This document shows positions 44,838 through 54,098 of a stretch of DNA of 64,000 nt, piece after piece. Below the pieces are notes generated by a model, which made no database searches, was not told the DNA's origin, and was given only the letters and a program-made list of their open reading frames with translations. The DNA is from Tisiphia sp964030975 (lineage in GTDB: Bacteria; Pseudomonadota; Alphaproteobacteria; Rickettsiales; Rickettsiaceae). The first letter of the stretch is position 1; each line of letters opens with the position of its first letter. The position numbers and the translations under genes are program-made. The stretch lies in NCBI RefSeq assembly GCF_964030975.1, contig NZ_CAXIQH010000001.1, forward strand, positions 496,001 through 560,000. Reading direction: 5' to 3'.

Positions 44838-45344
44838 CTAGAGTACTAAATAACGCCAAAGTTTGTCGGTACCTTTGCTAATACCAATTCTAGGGGTAGT
44901 AATAAATTGAGGAGTGTTACCTACGTCAATAACACAAAAGGATTTATTACTAGTCATATCTTGACCATTTTGGGTTTTATTAATTCCAAGAGCACGACAT
45001 AATTTACCAGGTCCATCAAGTAAAACTGCTGAAGGTCTATATTGATACACTCCTCTAATTAATACAGCAGCTGGAAACCCTGGTTTTTCTGTCACTATAT
45101 TTAAACAATGATACATACCATAAATTAAATATACATATGCATTACCAGCAGAACCATACATAAGCTTTGTACGAGGCGTCATCCCCTTGGCTGCATGACA
45201 AGCAGGATCATCTTCTCCGATATAAGCTTCTGTTTCAATAATTCGTGCTTCTATATTACCAAAACACAGAACCTTTCCAAGTAGCTCCTGTGATACAATA
45301 AGCGTATCTCTTTCATAAAATGTTTTTGGAAGTATTGTAGACAT
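44838..45344 (-). CDS. mpg: DNA-3-methyladenine glycosylase (AAG/MPG family)
   Basis: The 168-residue protein belongs to the AAG family of alkylbase glycosylases: EARIIETEAYIGEDDPACHA (catalytic Glu and DPACHA region), TKLMYGSAGNAYVYLIYGMY (the GxxYVYxxYG signature) and LLDGPGKLCRALGI (GPGKLxxALGI). It excises 3-methyladenine and hypoxanthine. The start MSTILPKTFYERDTLIVSQE agrees with the family. Length is slightly short but all motifs are present. Confidence 0.93.
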   Translation of the reverse strand: MSTILPKTFYERDTLIVSQELLGKVLCFGNIEARIIETEAYIGEDDPACHAAKGMTPRTKLMYGSAGNAYVYLIYGMYHCLNIVTEKPGFPAAVLIRGVYQYRPSAVLLDGPGKLCRALGINKTQNGQDMTSNKSFCVIDVGNTPQFITTPRIGISKGTDKLWRYLVL

Positions 45345-45810
45345 CTTATCCTATTGCAAAAAAAATCCATTAATTCATCAATTAAATAAGCTTTGTCAAC
45401 GTCATTGCGAGAAGACCGTAGGTCGACGAAGCAATCCATAAAAGTAACCAAAAATGGATTGCTTCGTCGGCTCATGCCTCCTCGCAATGACGTTGGTTAT
45501 TTTTTCGCAACTTTCAAACTACCATGATGACCTCTAAAGCCGCTCTACCTTATAACTTTCGACAGTTGTGATTCGAGTGCCGGTATCACGTACAAATCAC
45601 CAGCAAAAGTAGAGTTTCGAAAGAGGTCTAATGTATTAACATATATAGTGAAACCTATTGAATTAGGTGATACAAACTTTGTGTCATACCTGCGAAAGCA
45701 GGTATCTAGATTCCCGCCTTCGCGGGAATGACAACTTACAATCGTTATGTTCTTTATCACCTAATCCTATGAGCATAACTATATGTTAAGTGCTATAACA
45801 GTGTCTAGGT
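45345..45810. repeat. palindromic repeats and TA-MITE between mpg and the glycosyltransferase
   Basis: A GTCATTGCGAGAAGACCGTA...GCCTCCTCGCAATGACG palindrome spans ~45401-45493. It is followed by GCAACTTTCAAACTACCATG, related to the end of the 1618-1853 element, and the TA-MITE at 45646-45781. No gene is visible. Confidence 0.65.
45646..45781 (+). repeat. TA-MITE copy 10
   Basis: 136 bp, TAGTGAAACC...GAGCATAACTA with TA on each side. The empty site would read AACATA-TGTTAAG. Confidence 0.87.
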
Positions 45811-47616
45811 CTATTCAAGGTCTAGGGTGCTAATCCCATGTTGAGTTTTATCCCATTTGAAGGGCGTAAAAATAATCTGCCAAATGGCCTTGTAACTTGC
45901 TACTGTATGCAGTAAAAAATATAAAGGCCATACCAACAAAGCGGCAATATCTAGCACTCGAAAATTAGTTATTTTGCCTTTTTTGCTCAGTAAAATAAAA
46001 AAAGCACTACCATAAAGATATGAGAAAGCAAAAAAACTATTAACTATCCACAAATAATCAATTATAGGCAATCTATTAATTTTAATAGTTAGTATTAGAA
46101 ATGGTAAACAACAAAAACCATAAGAAGAAAGACCAATAAAAATGAAAATAGTAATTATTTGATAAAATTTAAACTTTTTATATTTGTCTTTTTGGGCAAG
46201 AAATACCAAAAATGTTTGGATAAATCCTTTTATCCAACGAGATCTTTGATTTATCCAACTGATAATATCTATAGGCGATTCCTCTAAAGTATAAGAATCG
46301 ATCATATGAACTTTATAACCAAATGAATATAGTCTAATTCCTAAATCAGCATCCTCAGTAACATTATAAGCATCCCAGAAACCTACTCGTTGTAAGGCAT
46401 CAACCTTAAAATGATTGCTAGTTCCCCCAAGAGTTACCGGTAAGTTCATCAAACTTAAACCTTTCAGAAGATATTTAAACCATAAACAATATTCTATACT
46501 AAAAAGCTTAGTGAGTAAATTTTCATTCTCATTATAAAAATTAAGTTTAGCTTGCAAACACACATACTCTTTTGGTAAATCATCAAAGGCCATTACTGCT
46601 TTAAGGAGTTGATCAGTATCAGGTCTATCTTCCGCATCATATATTACTACATATTTCCCTTTACAATATTGCATGGCATAATTAAGGGCTTTAGGTTTAG
46701 TTCTAGGTAGACTAAATGGTACTTTAATCAAATGTATATAACAAGGTAATTCATATAGAATGCTTTCCTTGTTCATCAAATAATCATCTACTTCAACAAT
46801 GATTTTGACATCTAATTTATGTTTAGGATAATTAATATTAGCGATACAACTAATTATCGACTTTAGTTTACCTGACTCTTTATATAATGGCAGTAAGATA
46901 GTATAAATAGGTAGGGAATCATTGGAGTATATATAACTATTTTTAAAAGTTATATTTGGCGTAATTACTGCTTGGTTAAATAGCATAATTTTCAAAATAT
47001 TTTGTGAGAAATAACAGATAATATTAATTGTATGAAAAAGATGTTTAAAATTAAGTAATATAGCAAAATATATTGCAAAAAATATGAGAATTGACTTAGT
47101 GTAGTTGACATTTTTTGCTATCATGTATAATGAGATAAATTCAAGAAAATATTTGGATTTGATGATGTTCAAATGACTAAAATTTCGTTCAAGTAACTTA
47201 TAAAAATCATTCTTCCTAACCAACTTAATTGGTACGTTATAATGTATTGTTGATAACTTCCTTAAATAAGCTAGGTCATTTATAGCAAGCACCTTATTAT
47301 TTTCATCATTCTCATAAATGAAATAACCGTTTCTGACATATTGATCAATTTTTGAGTAATCGTAAATCTTAACCTGAGTTTCTTGTACACTTAATAGTGG
47401 CAATAGTTTATAATTATACAAAATTTCTATAATTATCTCATTATTAATAATTCCTTCTTCAATTATTACCTTAAGAAAATCATTTTCAGCAGAGGTCTCA
47501 GCTAATTTAAACTTAACATAAGATATTTGAAAATCAGTAACTAGTTGTTCTTTTACTAAGATATCTAATAATTTATCTAGAAATTCTGTATTTAGGTTCT
47601 TTATACATCCAGCCAT
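45811..47616 (-). CDS. membrane glycosyltransferase, GT2 family (cellulose-synthase-like)
   Basis: 601 residues. Residues 1-150 resemble the MshEN/GspE N-terminal fold often found ahead of such enzymes. Two TM segments (~168-215) precede a GT2 catalytic domain: YTILLPLYKESGKLKSIISC, the DxD-type motif YDAEDRPDTDQ, the TED motif (YNVTEDADLGIRLYSFGY) and QRSRWIKGF (the QxxRW motif of processive synthases). Further TM segments follow. No PilZ domain is present, so it is not a c-di-GMP-controlled cellulose synthase. Product unknown, perhaps an envelope polysaccharide. It overlaps the upstream outer-membrane-like gene by 16 bp, so they probably act together. Confidence 0.82.
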   Translation of the reverse strand: MAGCIKNLNTEFLDKLLDILVKEQLVTDFQISYVKFKLAETSAENDFLKVIIEEGIINNEIIIEILYNYKLLPLLSVQETQVKIYDYSKIDQYVRNGYFIYENDENNKVLAINDLAYLRKLSTIHYNVPIKLVRKNDFYKLLERNFSHLNIIKSKYFLEFISLYMIAKNVNYTKSILIFFAIYFAILLNFKHLFHTINIICYFSQNILKIMLFNQAVITPNITFKNSYIYSNDSLPIYTILLPLYKESGKLKSIISCIANINYPKHKLDVKIIVEVDDYLMNKESILYELPCYIHLIKVPFSLPRTKPKALNYAMQYCKGKYVVIYDAEDRPDTDQLLKAVMAFDDLPKEYVCLQAKLNFYNENENLLTKLFSIEYCLWFKYLLKGLSLMNLPVTLGGTSNHFKVDALQRVGFWDAYNVTEDADLGIRLYSFGYKVHMIDSYTLEESPIDIISWINQRSRWIKGFIQTFLVFLAQKDKYKKFKFYQIITIFIFIGLSSYGFCCLPFLILTIKINRLPIIDYLWIVNSFFAFSYLYGSAFFILLSKKGKITNFRVLDIAALLVWPLYFLLHTVASYKAIWQIIFTPFKWDKTQHGISTLDLE

Positions 47617-48569
47617 ATTGAAAATATTACTCCTGATATTTTATAACGCTGTTTAATCAGGCTTTTATCCACAAAATACCCTATTTGTGTTGTTAGACTA
47701 TTCTTCTTCAGATTACCAAACTTAATCTTTTTTGCAATTGAAAATTGCTTGTATAAAGTTTTATTATAAATATTACCGCAATTTGTTCTATTATAATATT
47801 TAGCAAAGCTTACTAACATGATACCATTTTGAAATTCAACACCTTTAGATATTGAAAAACTATAATGGCTTCTTTTGCCATATGGATTATTTAGGTCTTG
47901 TCCAAAACTCAAAATACCTTCAGCAAATACTGAAGTTTCACCTAAAATTGTTCGAATTTTTTTGGACATTGCTGATAACAATAATAATTCATAAGAAAAT
48001 ATCTGCTCGCAACCATCTTGAGTCATATATATTCTTGGCTGTACAGAAACTACCCGACGAACATTCTGAAAGAGCTTAATTTTATAAAATATACCAATTT
48101 CTTTATTGTCAGACAGATAGTTCATATCATGAGTTCCCTGAAATTTATTTTCTTTATAAAGCAATTGAATACCTAAATTCTGGTTGTTATTAACACCATA
48201 TTCGATAGCAAAAATTCTCATTAATTGGTCTTGATATGAAGATATTTCTCTTGAAGTACGTTCTAAGGATTGAATTTGGTAAAATAACTTATTATACAGA
48301 GCTGATGAATTATTAACTAACTTGATACGTTCTTTTAAATTTGCTAATTTACGCTGAATTTGTATAAAAAGATCAGCTCTTATTTGTTTAATATTTTCAG
48401 AATTTTTATCAATAGTAGCAGTAGTAGCCATATATCTATACTTACCTGTGTCGATTAACCAAGCTGATCCATAGATCTTATTTGCTACAGAAATTATACA
48501 CAAGAATATAAAAATGATTGTTACTCTCACCTTATTGGTAACTAATAGTTTAAATTTACTAAAATACAA
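47601..48569 (-). CDS. putative exported outer-membrane barrel protein, partner of the glycosyltransferase
   Basis: 322 residues from a TTG start at 48569, with a signal-like N-terminus (VRVTIIFIFLCIISVANKIY, cleavage probably after GSA). A helical segment (IKQIRADLFIQIQRKLANLK) follows, then alternating amphipathic strands to a C-terminus ending in ...VIFSIWLDV (no terminal Phe). Such a pattern suggests a small beta-barrel. Its overlap with the membrane glycosyltransferase suggests a role in exporting or anchoring its polymer; this is inference. No named family recognised. Confidence 0.5.
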   Translation of the reverse strand: MYFSKFKLLVTNKVRVTIIFIFLCIISVANKIYGSAWLIDTGKYRYMATTATIDKNSENIKQIRADLFIQIQRKLANLKERIKLVNNSSALYNKLFYQIQSLERTSREISSYQDQLMRIFAIEYGVNNNQNLGIQLLYKENKFQGTHDMNYLSDNKEIGIFYKIKLFQNVRRVVSVQPRIYMTQDGCEQIFSYELLLLSAMSKKIRTILGETSVFAEGILSFGQDLNNPYGKRSHYSFSISKGVEFQNGIMLVSFAKYYNRTNCGNIYNKTLYKQFSIAKKIKFGNLKKNSLTTQIGYFVDKSLIKQRYKISGVIFSIWLDV

Positions 48570-48597
48570 CCTATTATAAATTTAGTAAAACTAAATA

Positions 48598-48761
48598 TAG
48601 CTAACACGATTAGTATTTACCCATTTACCTCAACGGAAAAGATGTCATTCCAGCGTAGGCGGGAATCTATAATATCTCAGGGCTTTTCTGACTCTATTTT
48701 AGTTCCCCGCCTACGCGGGGATGACAAACATTATCCGACTAAATGTTAATCGTGTTAGCTA
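48598..48761 (+). repeat. palindromic element, TAGCTAACCC family with ATTCC hairpin core
   Basis: 164 bp, ends TAGCTAACACGATTAGTATT and ...AATGTTAATCGTGTTAGCTA, TA on both sides. The interior is GTCATTCCAGCGTAGGCGGG...CCCCGCCTACGCGGGGATGAC rather than the GCGAGG palindrome. Confidence 0.75.
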
Positions 48762-48881
48762 TAGCTAATTCGATTGACAGGAATGTATTTAGTTATCTTG
48801 AAATATGTGAAGTAGCATGCTATAATTTTTGCTAATTTGTCTTAGTGGTCGATATAAATTAATGTATGATAGTGTATAATT

Positions 48882-49604
48882 ATGGCTGAAGTTTTTTTTA
48901 ATGGTCCTGCCGGTCGGATTGAAGGACTATATACTAAATCTAGTGATTCTAAAGCTCCGCTTGCTTTGGTATTACACCCACATCCACTTCACGGTGGTAC
49001 TATGAATAACAAAGTGGTTTACAACGTGTATAAAACATTAGTATCTAATGGATTCACAGTACTCAGAATTAATTTCCGGGGAGTTGGACGCTCTCAAGGA
49101 GAGTTTGATAATGGTGTTGGTGAAATGACTGATGCTGCAACAGCACTTGATTGGTTACAGCTTAACAACCCTACTGGTAGTATAAATTTGATAGCAGGCT
49201 TTTCTTTTGGAGCATGGGTAGCCATGCAACTTATCATGAGAAGACCAGAGATTAATAATTTTATTATGGTATCTCCACCAGTAAATAAATATGATTTTTC
49301 CTTCTTGTCTCAATGCCCTATTTCCGGCTTTGTAATACAAGGTGACAATGATAGTATTGTGTCAGAAGAATCAGTGCTTGAGCTGGTAGGTAAATTGTCT
49401 AAGCAGAAACATATAACTGTCGACTATAAGCTCATCCAAGGAGCCGATCATTTTTTTCGGAACAAAATTGGTGAATTTACCCAGGCAATTAGTGATTACT
49501 TACAATTAAGGTTATTGAATAATAAGGCTACTCATTTAAATAAGGACTTTCTTACTGAAGGAAAATTAGCAAAAAAATCTCTTCAAAAGGTTTTCTTAGA
49601 TTAA
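48882..49604 (+). CDS. alpha/beta hydrolase
   Basis: The 240-residue protein has the alpha/beta hydrolase fold: LVLHPHPLHGGTMNNKVVYN (oxyanion region, as in the CocE/dienelactone-hydrolase-like 'HPHPxxGG' group), LRINFRGVGRSQGEFDNGVG, the nucleophile elbow GFSFGAW, an Asp in VIQGDNDSIVSEE and a His in LIQGADHFF. The substrate is not predictable. This 'HPHP' type is widespread in Proteobacteria. Monocistronic; upstream DNA is a repeat. Confidence 0.88.
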   Translation: MAEVFFNGPAGRIEGLYTKSSDSKAPLALVLHPHPLHGGTMNNKVVYNVYKTLVSNGFTVLRINFRGVGRSQGEFDNGVGEMTDAATALDWLQLNNPTGSINLIAGFSFGAWVAMQLIMRRPEINNFIMVSPPVNKYDFSFLSQCPISGFVIQGDNDSIVSEESVLELVGKLSKQKHITVDYKLIQGADHFFRNKIGEFTQAISDYLQLRLLNNKATHLNKDFLTEGKLAKKSLQKVFLD

Positions 49605-49626
49605 CTTCAATTAGCCATTGGTTATA

Positions 49627-49816
49627 TAACTAACCTGGTTAGTATTATGTGTCATTGCGAGAAGCTACTTTAGTAGTGACGAAGCAATCTTGTTTTGTGT
49701 TATCCCTGCTTCAGTGCGGGATCTTAGATTCCCGCCGTTGCTAAGAATAACAACTTACAATTGCTTCGTTGGCTTACGCCTCCTCGCAATGACGGAGGTT
49801 AGTCGGGTTAGCGGTA
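49627..49816 (+). repeat. palindromic element, TAGCTAACCC family with nested hairpin
   Basis: It begins TAACTAACCTGGTTAGTATT and ends GGAGGTTAGTCGGGTTAGCGGTA. A GTCATTGCGAGAAGCT...CTCGCAATGAC palindrome encloses an ATCCCTGC/ATTCCCGCC hairpin. It lies between the hydrolase and lpdA. Confidence 0.65.
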
Positions 49817-49857
49817 GAGAAAACATTAAAAGGCAATATGAATAAGTGGAAATATTA

Positions 49858-51246
49858 ATGGAAAATTATGATATAGCAATTATTGGGGGGGGGCCTGGTG
49901 GTTACGTCGCTGCAATTAGGGCAGCACAACTGAATAAAAAAGTTGTGTTAATTGAGAAAGAGCATTTAGGAGGGGTTTGTTTAAATTGGGGATGCATACC
50001 AACAAAAGCACTACTTAAATCAGCTGAATTATTTCAGAAAATTAGGCATGCTCAGGATTATGGTATTATAGTCAATGAACCAAGCTTTGATTTAAAAAAA
50101 ATAGTACAGCGTTCTAGAGATATATCTGCACAGTTAACATCTGGCATTAAGTCCTTACTAAAGAAGAATAAGGTTACTAGCATTGATGGTACTGCTGTAC
50201 TTGGAACCGGCAAAGTGATAGATATCGATAGTAACGGTCAAAAAATTTCGATTAAAGCACAAAATATAATAATTGCCACAGGTGCAAGGTCTAGAATCTT
50301 AGATGGATTTAAACCAGATGGTAAGCAAATTATTACCTCTAAGGAAGCTATGATGCTGGATAAATTACCAAAATCTATGATTATAGTTGGATCAGGAGCG
50401 ATTGGTATAGAATTTGCTTCATTTTATAACTCTTTAGGAACAAACGTCACCATAATTGAAGTGCAAAATAGGATTTTACAGGCTGAAGATGAAGAAATTT
50501 CTTTAATGGCACGAAAAACTTTTGAAAAAAAGGGTATAAAAATTCATACTAATAGCAAGTTATTAAATCATAGTCAAACACAAGATCATGTTGCGATTGA
50601 AGTTGAGATAGAAGGAAAGAACCACAAAATACAAGCTGAAACTTTGCTGATGGCAGTTGGTATAGTTGGCAATACGGAAAATCTTAATCTAGAAAAAACT
50701 AATATTAAAATAGAGAAAGGTCATATTATTACCAATCAGTTTATGCAAACTGGTGAACAAGGAATTTATGCAATAGGTGATGTCACATCAGCCCCATGGC
50801 TTGCACACAAGGCAAGTCACGAAGGTATTATTGCTGTAGAAACTATTGCCGGGCTTAAAGCTCATCCGATAGAGAAGCTTAATATTCCAGGCTGTACTTA
50901 TTCCTCACCGCAGATTGCTAGTGTAGGACTTACTGAAGAACAAGCGAAAAAAGCTGGTTACCAAGTAAAAATTGGCAAATTCCCATCTATCGCTAATGGT
51001 AAAGCTTTAGTTGATGGTTGTACTGAAGGGATGATTAAAACGATTTTTGATGAAAAAACTGGAGAATTGCTAGGAGCTCATTTGATAGGTGAAGAGGTTA
51101 CCGAACTAATTCAAGGTTATGTAATTGCTAGAACTATGGAAGGTACAGAGCTTGATTTAATCAATAGTATTTTCCCTCATCCAACCTTATCTGAAATGAT
51201 GGGTGAGTCAGTATTGCAGGCTTACGGTAGAGCCATTCATATTTGA
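49858..51246 (+). CDS. lpdA: dihydrolipoyl dehydrogenase (E3)
   Basis: 462 residues from the ATG at 49858; a GTG four codons earlier is less likely. The FAD-binding motif (DIAIIGGGPGGYVAAIRAAQ), the redox disulfide (GGVCLNWGCIPTKALLKSAE), the NAD-binding motif (IIVGSGAIGIEFASFYNSLG), GDVTSAPWLAHKASHEG and the C-terminal His-Glu (FPHPTLSEMMGE) are all present. It reoxidises lipoamide in the pyruvate and 2-oxoglutarate dehydrogenase complexes. Complete. Confidence 0.95.
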   Translation: MENYDIAIIGGGPGGYVAAIRAAQLNKKVVLIEKEHLGGVCLNWGCIPTKALLKSAELFQKIRHAQDYGIIVNEPSFDLKKIVQRSRDISAQLTSGIKSLLKKNKVTSIDGTAVLGTGKVIDIDSNGQKISIKAQNIIIATGARSRILDGFKPDGKQIITSKEAMMLDKLPKSMIIVGSGAIGIEFASFYNSLGTNVTIIEVQNRILQAEDEEISLMARKTFEKKGIKIHTNSKLLNHSQTQDHVAIEVEIEGKNHKIQAETLLMAVGIVGNTENLNLEKTNIKIEKGHIITNQFMQTGEQGIYAIGDVTSAPWLAHKASHEGIIAVETIAGLKAHPIEKLNIPGCTYSSPQIASVGLTEEQAKKAGYQVKIGKFPSIANGKALVDGCTEGMIKTIFDEKTGELLGAHLIGEEVTELIQGYVIARTMEGTELDLINSIFPHPTLSEMMGESVLQAYGRAIHI

Positions 51247-51314
51247 CTTATGCAAGAAGTCTAATAATTTTTTCTAAATATACTTAGTGGTAAGGATAGA
51301 TTGTGTTATAAGTA

Positions 51315-51550
51315 TAGCTAATATTACTCCGTCTATTAGCGAGGAGTGCATAAGCACGACGAAGCAATCTAAGAAACTGATTAGAAATGGATTGCCACTA
51401 CACTCGCGTGGTCTCGCAATGACGAATTACCCAACGTCATTGCGAGAAGCTACTTTAGTAGCGACGAAGCAATCCAGGGAAAAGTTAGATTTGGATTGCT
51501 TCGTCGCAGCGAAGCTACTCCTCGCAATGACGTATAAGTAAGTATAGCTA
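51315..51550 (+). repeat. double palindromic element between lpdA and the atp region
   Basis: TAGCTAATATTACTCCGTCT...GTAAGTATAGCTA ends enclose two consecutive palindromes (51339-51422 GCGAGGAGTGC...CTCGCAATGACG and 51436-51533 GTCATTGCGAGAAGC...CTCCTCGCAATGACG). Open frames through it are repeat artefacts. Confidence 0.65.
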
Positions 51551-51587
51551 TGGCAAGAATCTTAAATTTAAATGTGAGGTAAAAGCA

Positions 51588-51782
51588 ATGAGTAAGATGA
51601 ATATTGAAGATTATGAAACTTTTCCACGAAAGCGGCGAATAAATATTGTTATGCGGCATGGTGTATCATTTGGTTCGGCACTGGCTATGGCTATTTCGTT
51701 TAATATCAACCACTCTGTGTTATGGGCAATCTTACATGGTTTGCTTTCCTGGCTTTACGTGGCTTATTATTGCTTGGTTTAG
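51588..51782 (+). CDS. small two-helix membrane protein upstream of atpH
   Basis: 64 residues: a basic N-terminus (YETFPRKRRINIVMRHG) and two hydrophobic segments (SFGSALAMAISFNINHSV, LLSWLYVAYYCLV). GTGAGG lies 7 bp before the ATG, a good ribosome site. It ends 27 bp before atpH, so it is probably part of the ATP synthase operon transcript. No named family recognised. Confidence 0.6.
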   Translation: MSKMNIEDYETFPRKRRINIVMRHGVSFGSALAMAISFNINHSVLWAILHGLLSWLYVAYYCLV

Positions 51783-51809
51783 TTAGAATTTTATGGATAT
51801 AACAACATA

Positions 51810-52376
51810 ATGATCAACAATCAATTAGTACAAAATTATACTTCTGCGTTATTTGATAATGCCCTAGCTAATGCTTTGGAAGATAGAATATTTGAGCAGA
51901 TTACGATTATTGATCAATTTATCAATGATAATCTACAAATCAAGGATGTGATATTTTCTCCTATAGTAAAGGATATTGATAAATGTAAAATAATTGAATT
52001 AATTACCAAAAACTTTAATGTTGAATCTATAGTTAAGCAGTTTTTGTTAATATTGCTAAAACATTCACGTATGCCTATTTTATCAAATATAGTGGTATTA
52101 TACCAACAACTACTTAATAAAAACAGAAATATTAAGATGGTAACAATAACTTCTGCTAAAATTTTGCATAGTAAAGAAAAGCAATGGTTAACAAAATATT
52201 TAGAAGCTGATTTTCAGCAGAAAGTTGCTATAAATTTTAGTCAGAATCAGTCAGTTATTGGTGGTATTATTATACAATATGACAGCATAGTTAGGGATTA
52301 CTCTATTGCTGGAATGTTAGAAAAAATAATGAAAACCTTAAAAACTGCAAAACGTCATTGCGAGGAGCCACTTTAG
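51810..52376 (+). CDS. atpH: ATP synthase F1 delta subunit
   Basis: The 188-residue delta (OSCP) subunit begins MINNQLVQNYTSALFDNALA and has the conserved C-terminal segment VIGGIIIQYDSIVRDYSIAG. It connects the F1 head to the peripheral stalk. The last residues (KTAKRHCEEPL) come from a palindromic repeat starting at ~52352 (GTCATTGCGAGGAGCC), so the native C-terminus has been replaced by a few repeat-encoded residues. First gene of atpHAGDC, the usual rickettsial order with a, b and c subunits elsewhere. Confidence 0.92.
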   Translation: MINNQLVQNYTSALFDNALANALEDRIFEQITIIDQFINDNLQIKDVIFSPIVKDIDKCKIIELITKNFNVESIVKQFLLILLKHSRMPILSNIVVLYQQLLNKNRNIKMVTITSAKILHSKEKQWLTKYLEADFQQKVAINFSQNQSVIGGIIIQYDSIVRDYSIAGMLEKIMKTLKTAKRHCEEPL

Positions 52377-52496
52377 TGGCAACGAAGCAATTGTAAGTTG
52401 TCATTCCCGCGTAGGCGGGAATCTAGATACCTGCTTTCGCAGGTATGACACAAAACAGGATTGCCACGACCACTATGTGGTCTCGCAATGACGTTG
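52352..52496 (+). repeat. palindromic element overlapping the atpH 3' end, with nested hairpin
   Basis: GTCATTGCGAGGAGCCACTT...TGGTCTCGCAATGACG encloses TTGTAAGTTGTCATTCCCGC...GCAGGTATGACACAAAA. It lies between atpH and atpA inside the operon. Confidence 0.75.
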
Positions 52497-52536
52497 GTTA
52501 GAAAGTTTTTAAATAAATTTTACGAGGGAAATGTTT

Positions 52537-54096
52537 ATGGGTTCTACCCAAAAATTAAAGGCTGTTGAACTTGCGGAAGTGCTAAAAAAAGAAATTGCTA
52601 ATATTGAACAATTTAGTGATTTACGAGAAGTAGGGCAAGTTATAACAGTTGGGGATGGTATAGCTAGAGTATATGGCATCGATAATGTAAAAGCTGGTGA
52701 GGTAGTTGAATTTGCCTCAGGGGTGAAAGGTCTTGCTCTTAACCTTGAAACAGACTCTGTAAGTATCATATTGATTGGCGATGATCGAGAAGTAAAACAA
52801 GGTGATTCGGTAAAAAGAACTGGCAAGATTATACAAGTACCAGTTGGTAAAGCATTGCTTGGAAGGGTCGTTGATGGTATGGCAAATCCTATTGATGGTA
52901 AGGGTGAGATTATAACTGATAGCTATAGAAATATAGAAGAAAATGCTCCGGGGATCATTGCTAGACAAAGTGTTAGAGACCCAGTACAAACGGGCATTAA
53001 AGTGATTGACGCCCTAATTCCTATTGGCAGAGGTCAGAGGGAGTTAATTATTGGTGACAGGCAAGTAGGGAAAACGGCAATTGCTATCGATACGATTATT
53101 AACCAGAAACAAGCCCATCTTGACGGTGATGAAAAAAATAAGATTTATTGTATTTACGTAGCTATCGGTCAAAAAAGATCGACTGTTGCCCAAGTAGTAA
53201 AGAAATTAGAAGATTCAGGAGCCATGGAATATACGGTAGTTGTCGCAGCCACTGCCTCTGATCCCGTTGCGTTACAATATGTGGCACCTTACACTGGCTG
53301 TAGTATTGGCGAGTATTTTCGTGATAATGGCATGCATGCATTAGTCATTTACGATGACTTGAGTAAACACGCTGTTGCCTATAGACAAATCTCGCTATTA
53401 CTTAGAAGACCACCGGGGCGTGAAGCTTATCCGGGAGATATATTCTATCTACATTCTAGGTTACTGGAACGAGCAGCAAATATGTCAGATAAAGATGGTG
53501 GTGGTTCTCTTACGGCTTTGCCAATTATTGAGACCCAGGCGGGTGATGTGTCTGCATATATTCCAACCAATGTTATATCAATTACTGATGGACAGATTTT
53601 TTTAGAAAATGAGCTGTTTTATAAAGGTATTAGACCAGCGGTAAATATTGGTATATCAGTGAGTAGGGTAGGATCAGCTGCACAAGTAAAATCTATGAAA
53701 CAAGTAGCAGGAAGTGTCAAACTTGAATTAGCGCAATTTAGGGAATTAGCCGCTTTTGCTCAGTTTAGTTCAGACTTAGACAGTTCAACTAAGCAACTTA
53801 TTGCACATGGTACAAGGCTAAGCGAGATATTGAAGCAGGATCAATATGCCCCCTTCTCTGTTGAAGAACAGGTAGTAAGTCTTTATGCTGGGGTAAAAAA
53901 TTATCTCGATAATATTCCTGTTGAATTAGTAAAAGACTTTGAACATAAATTACTCCAAGAAATAAAACTTAAAGAAAACGATATTTTATTATCTATTAAA
54001 AATCAGGGGCAAATTACTAAAGAAACGGAAGGAAAGTTAAAATCTTTCTTAGAAAAATTTGTACAGAACTTTCTTACTGACAATAAGGTTAGGTAG
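52537..54096 (+). CDS. atpA: ATP synthase F1 alpha subunit
   Basis: About 519 residues. The Walker A motif GDRQVGKT, the alpha-specific ISITDGQIFLENELFYKGIR and the SVSRVGSAAQVKSMKQVAGS signature are present. ATG codons occur at 52531 and 52537; GAGGG at 52524-52528 is 2 bp from the first and 8 bp from the second, so 52537 (MGSTQKLKAVEL) is preferred. It forms the non-catalytic nucleotide sites of F1. Followed 2 bp later by atpG. Confidence 0.96.
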   Translation: MGSTQKLKAVELAEVLKKEIANIEQFSDLREVGQVITVGDGIARVYGIDNVKAGEVVEFASGVKGLALNLETDSVSIILIGDDREVKQGDSVKRTGKIIQVPVGKALLGRVVDGMANPIDGKGEIITDSYRNIEENAPGIIARQSVRDPVQTGIKVIDALIPIGRGQRELIIGDRQVGKTAIAIDTIINQKQAHLDGDEKNKIYCIYVAIGQKRSTVAQVVKKLEDSGAMEYTVVVAATASDPVALQYVAPYTGCSIGEYFRDNGMHALVIYDDLSKHAVAYRQISLLLRRPPGREAYPGDIFYLHSRLLERAANMSDKDGGGSLTALPIIETQAGDVSAYIPTNVISITDGQIFLENELFYKGIRPAVNIGISVSRVGSAAQVKSMKQVAGSVKLELAQFRELAAFAQFSSDLDSSTKQLIAHGTRLSEILKQDQYAPFSVEEQVVSLYAGVKNYLDNIPVELVKDFEHKLLQEIKLKENDILLSIKNQGQITKETEGKLKSFLEKFVQNFLTDNKVR

Positions 54097-54098
54097 CT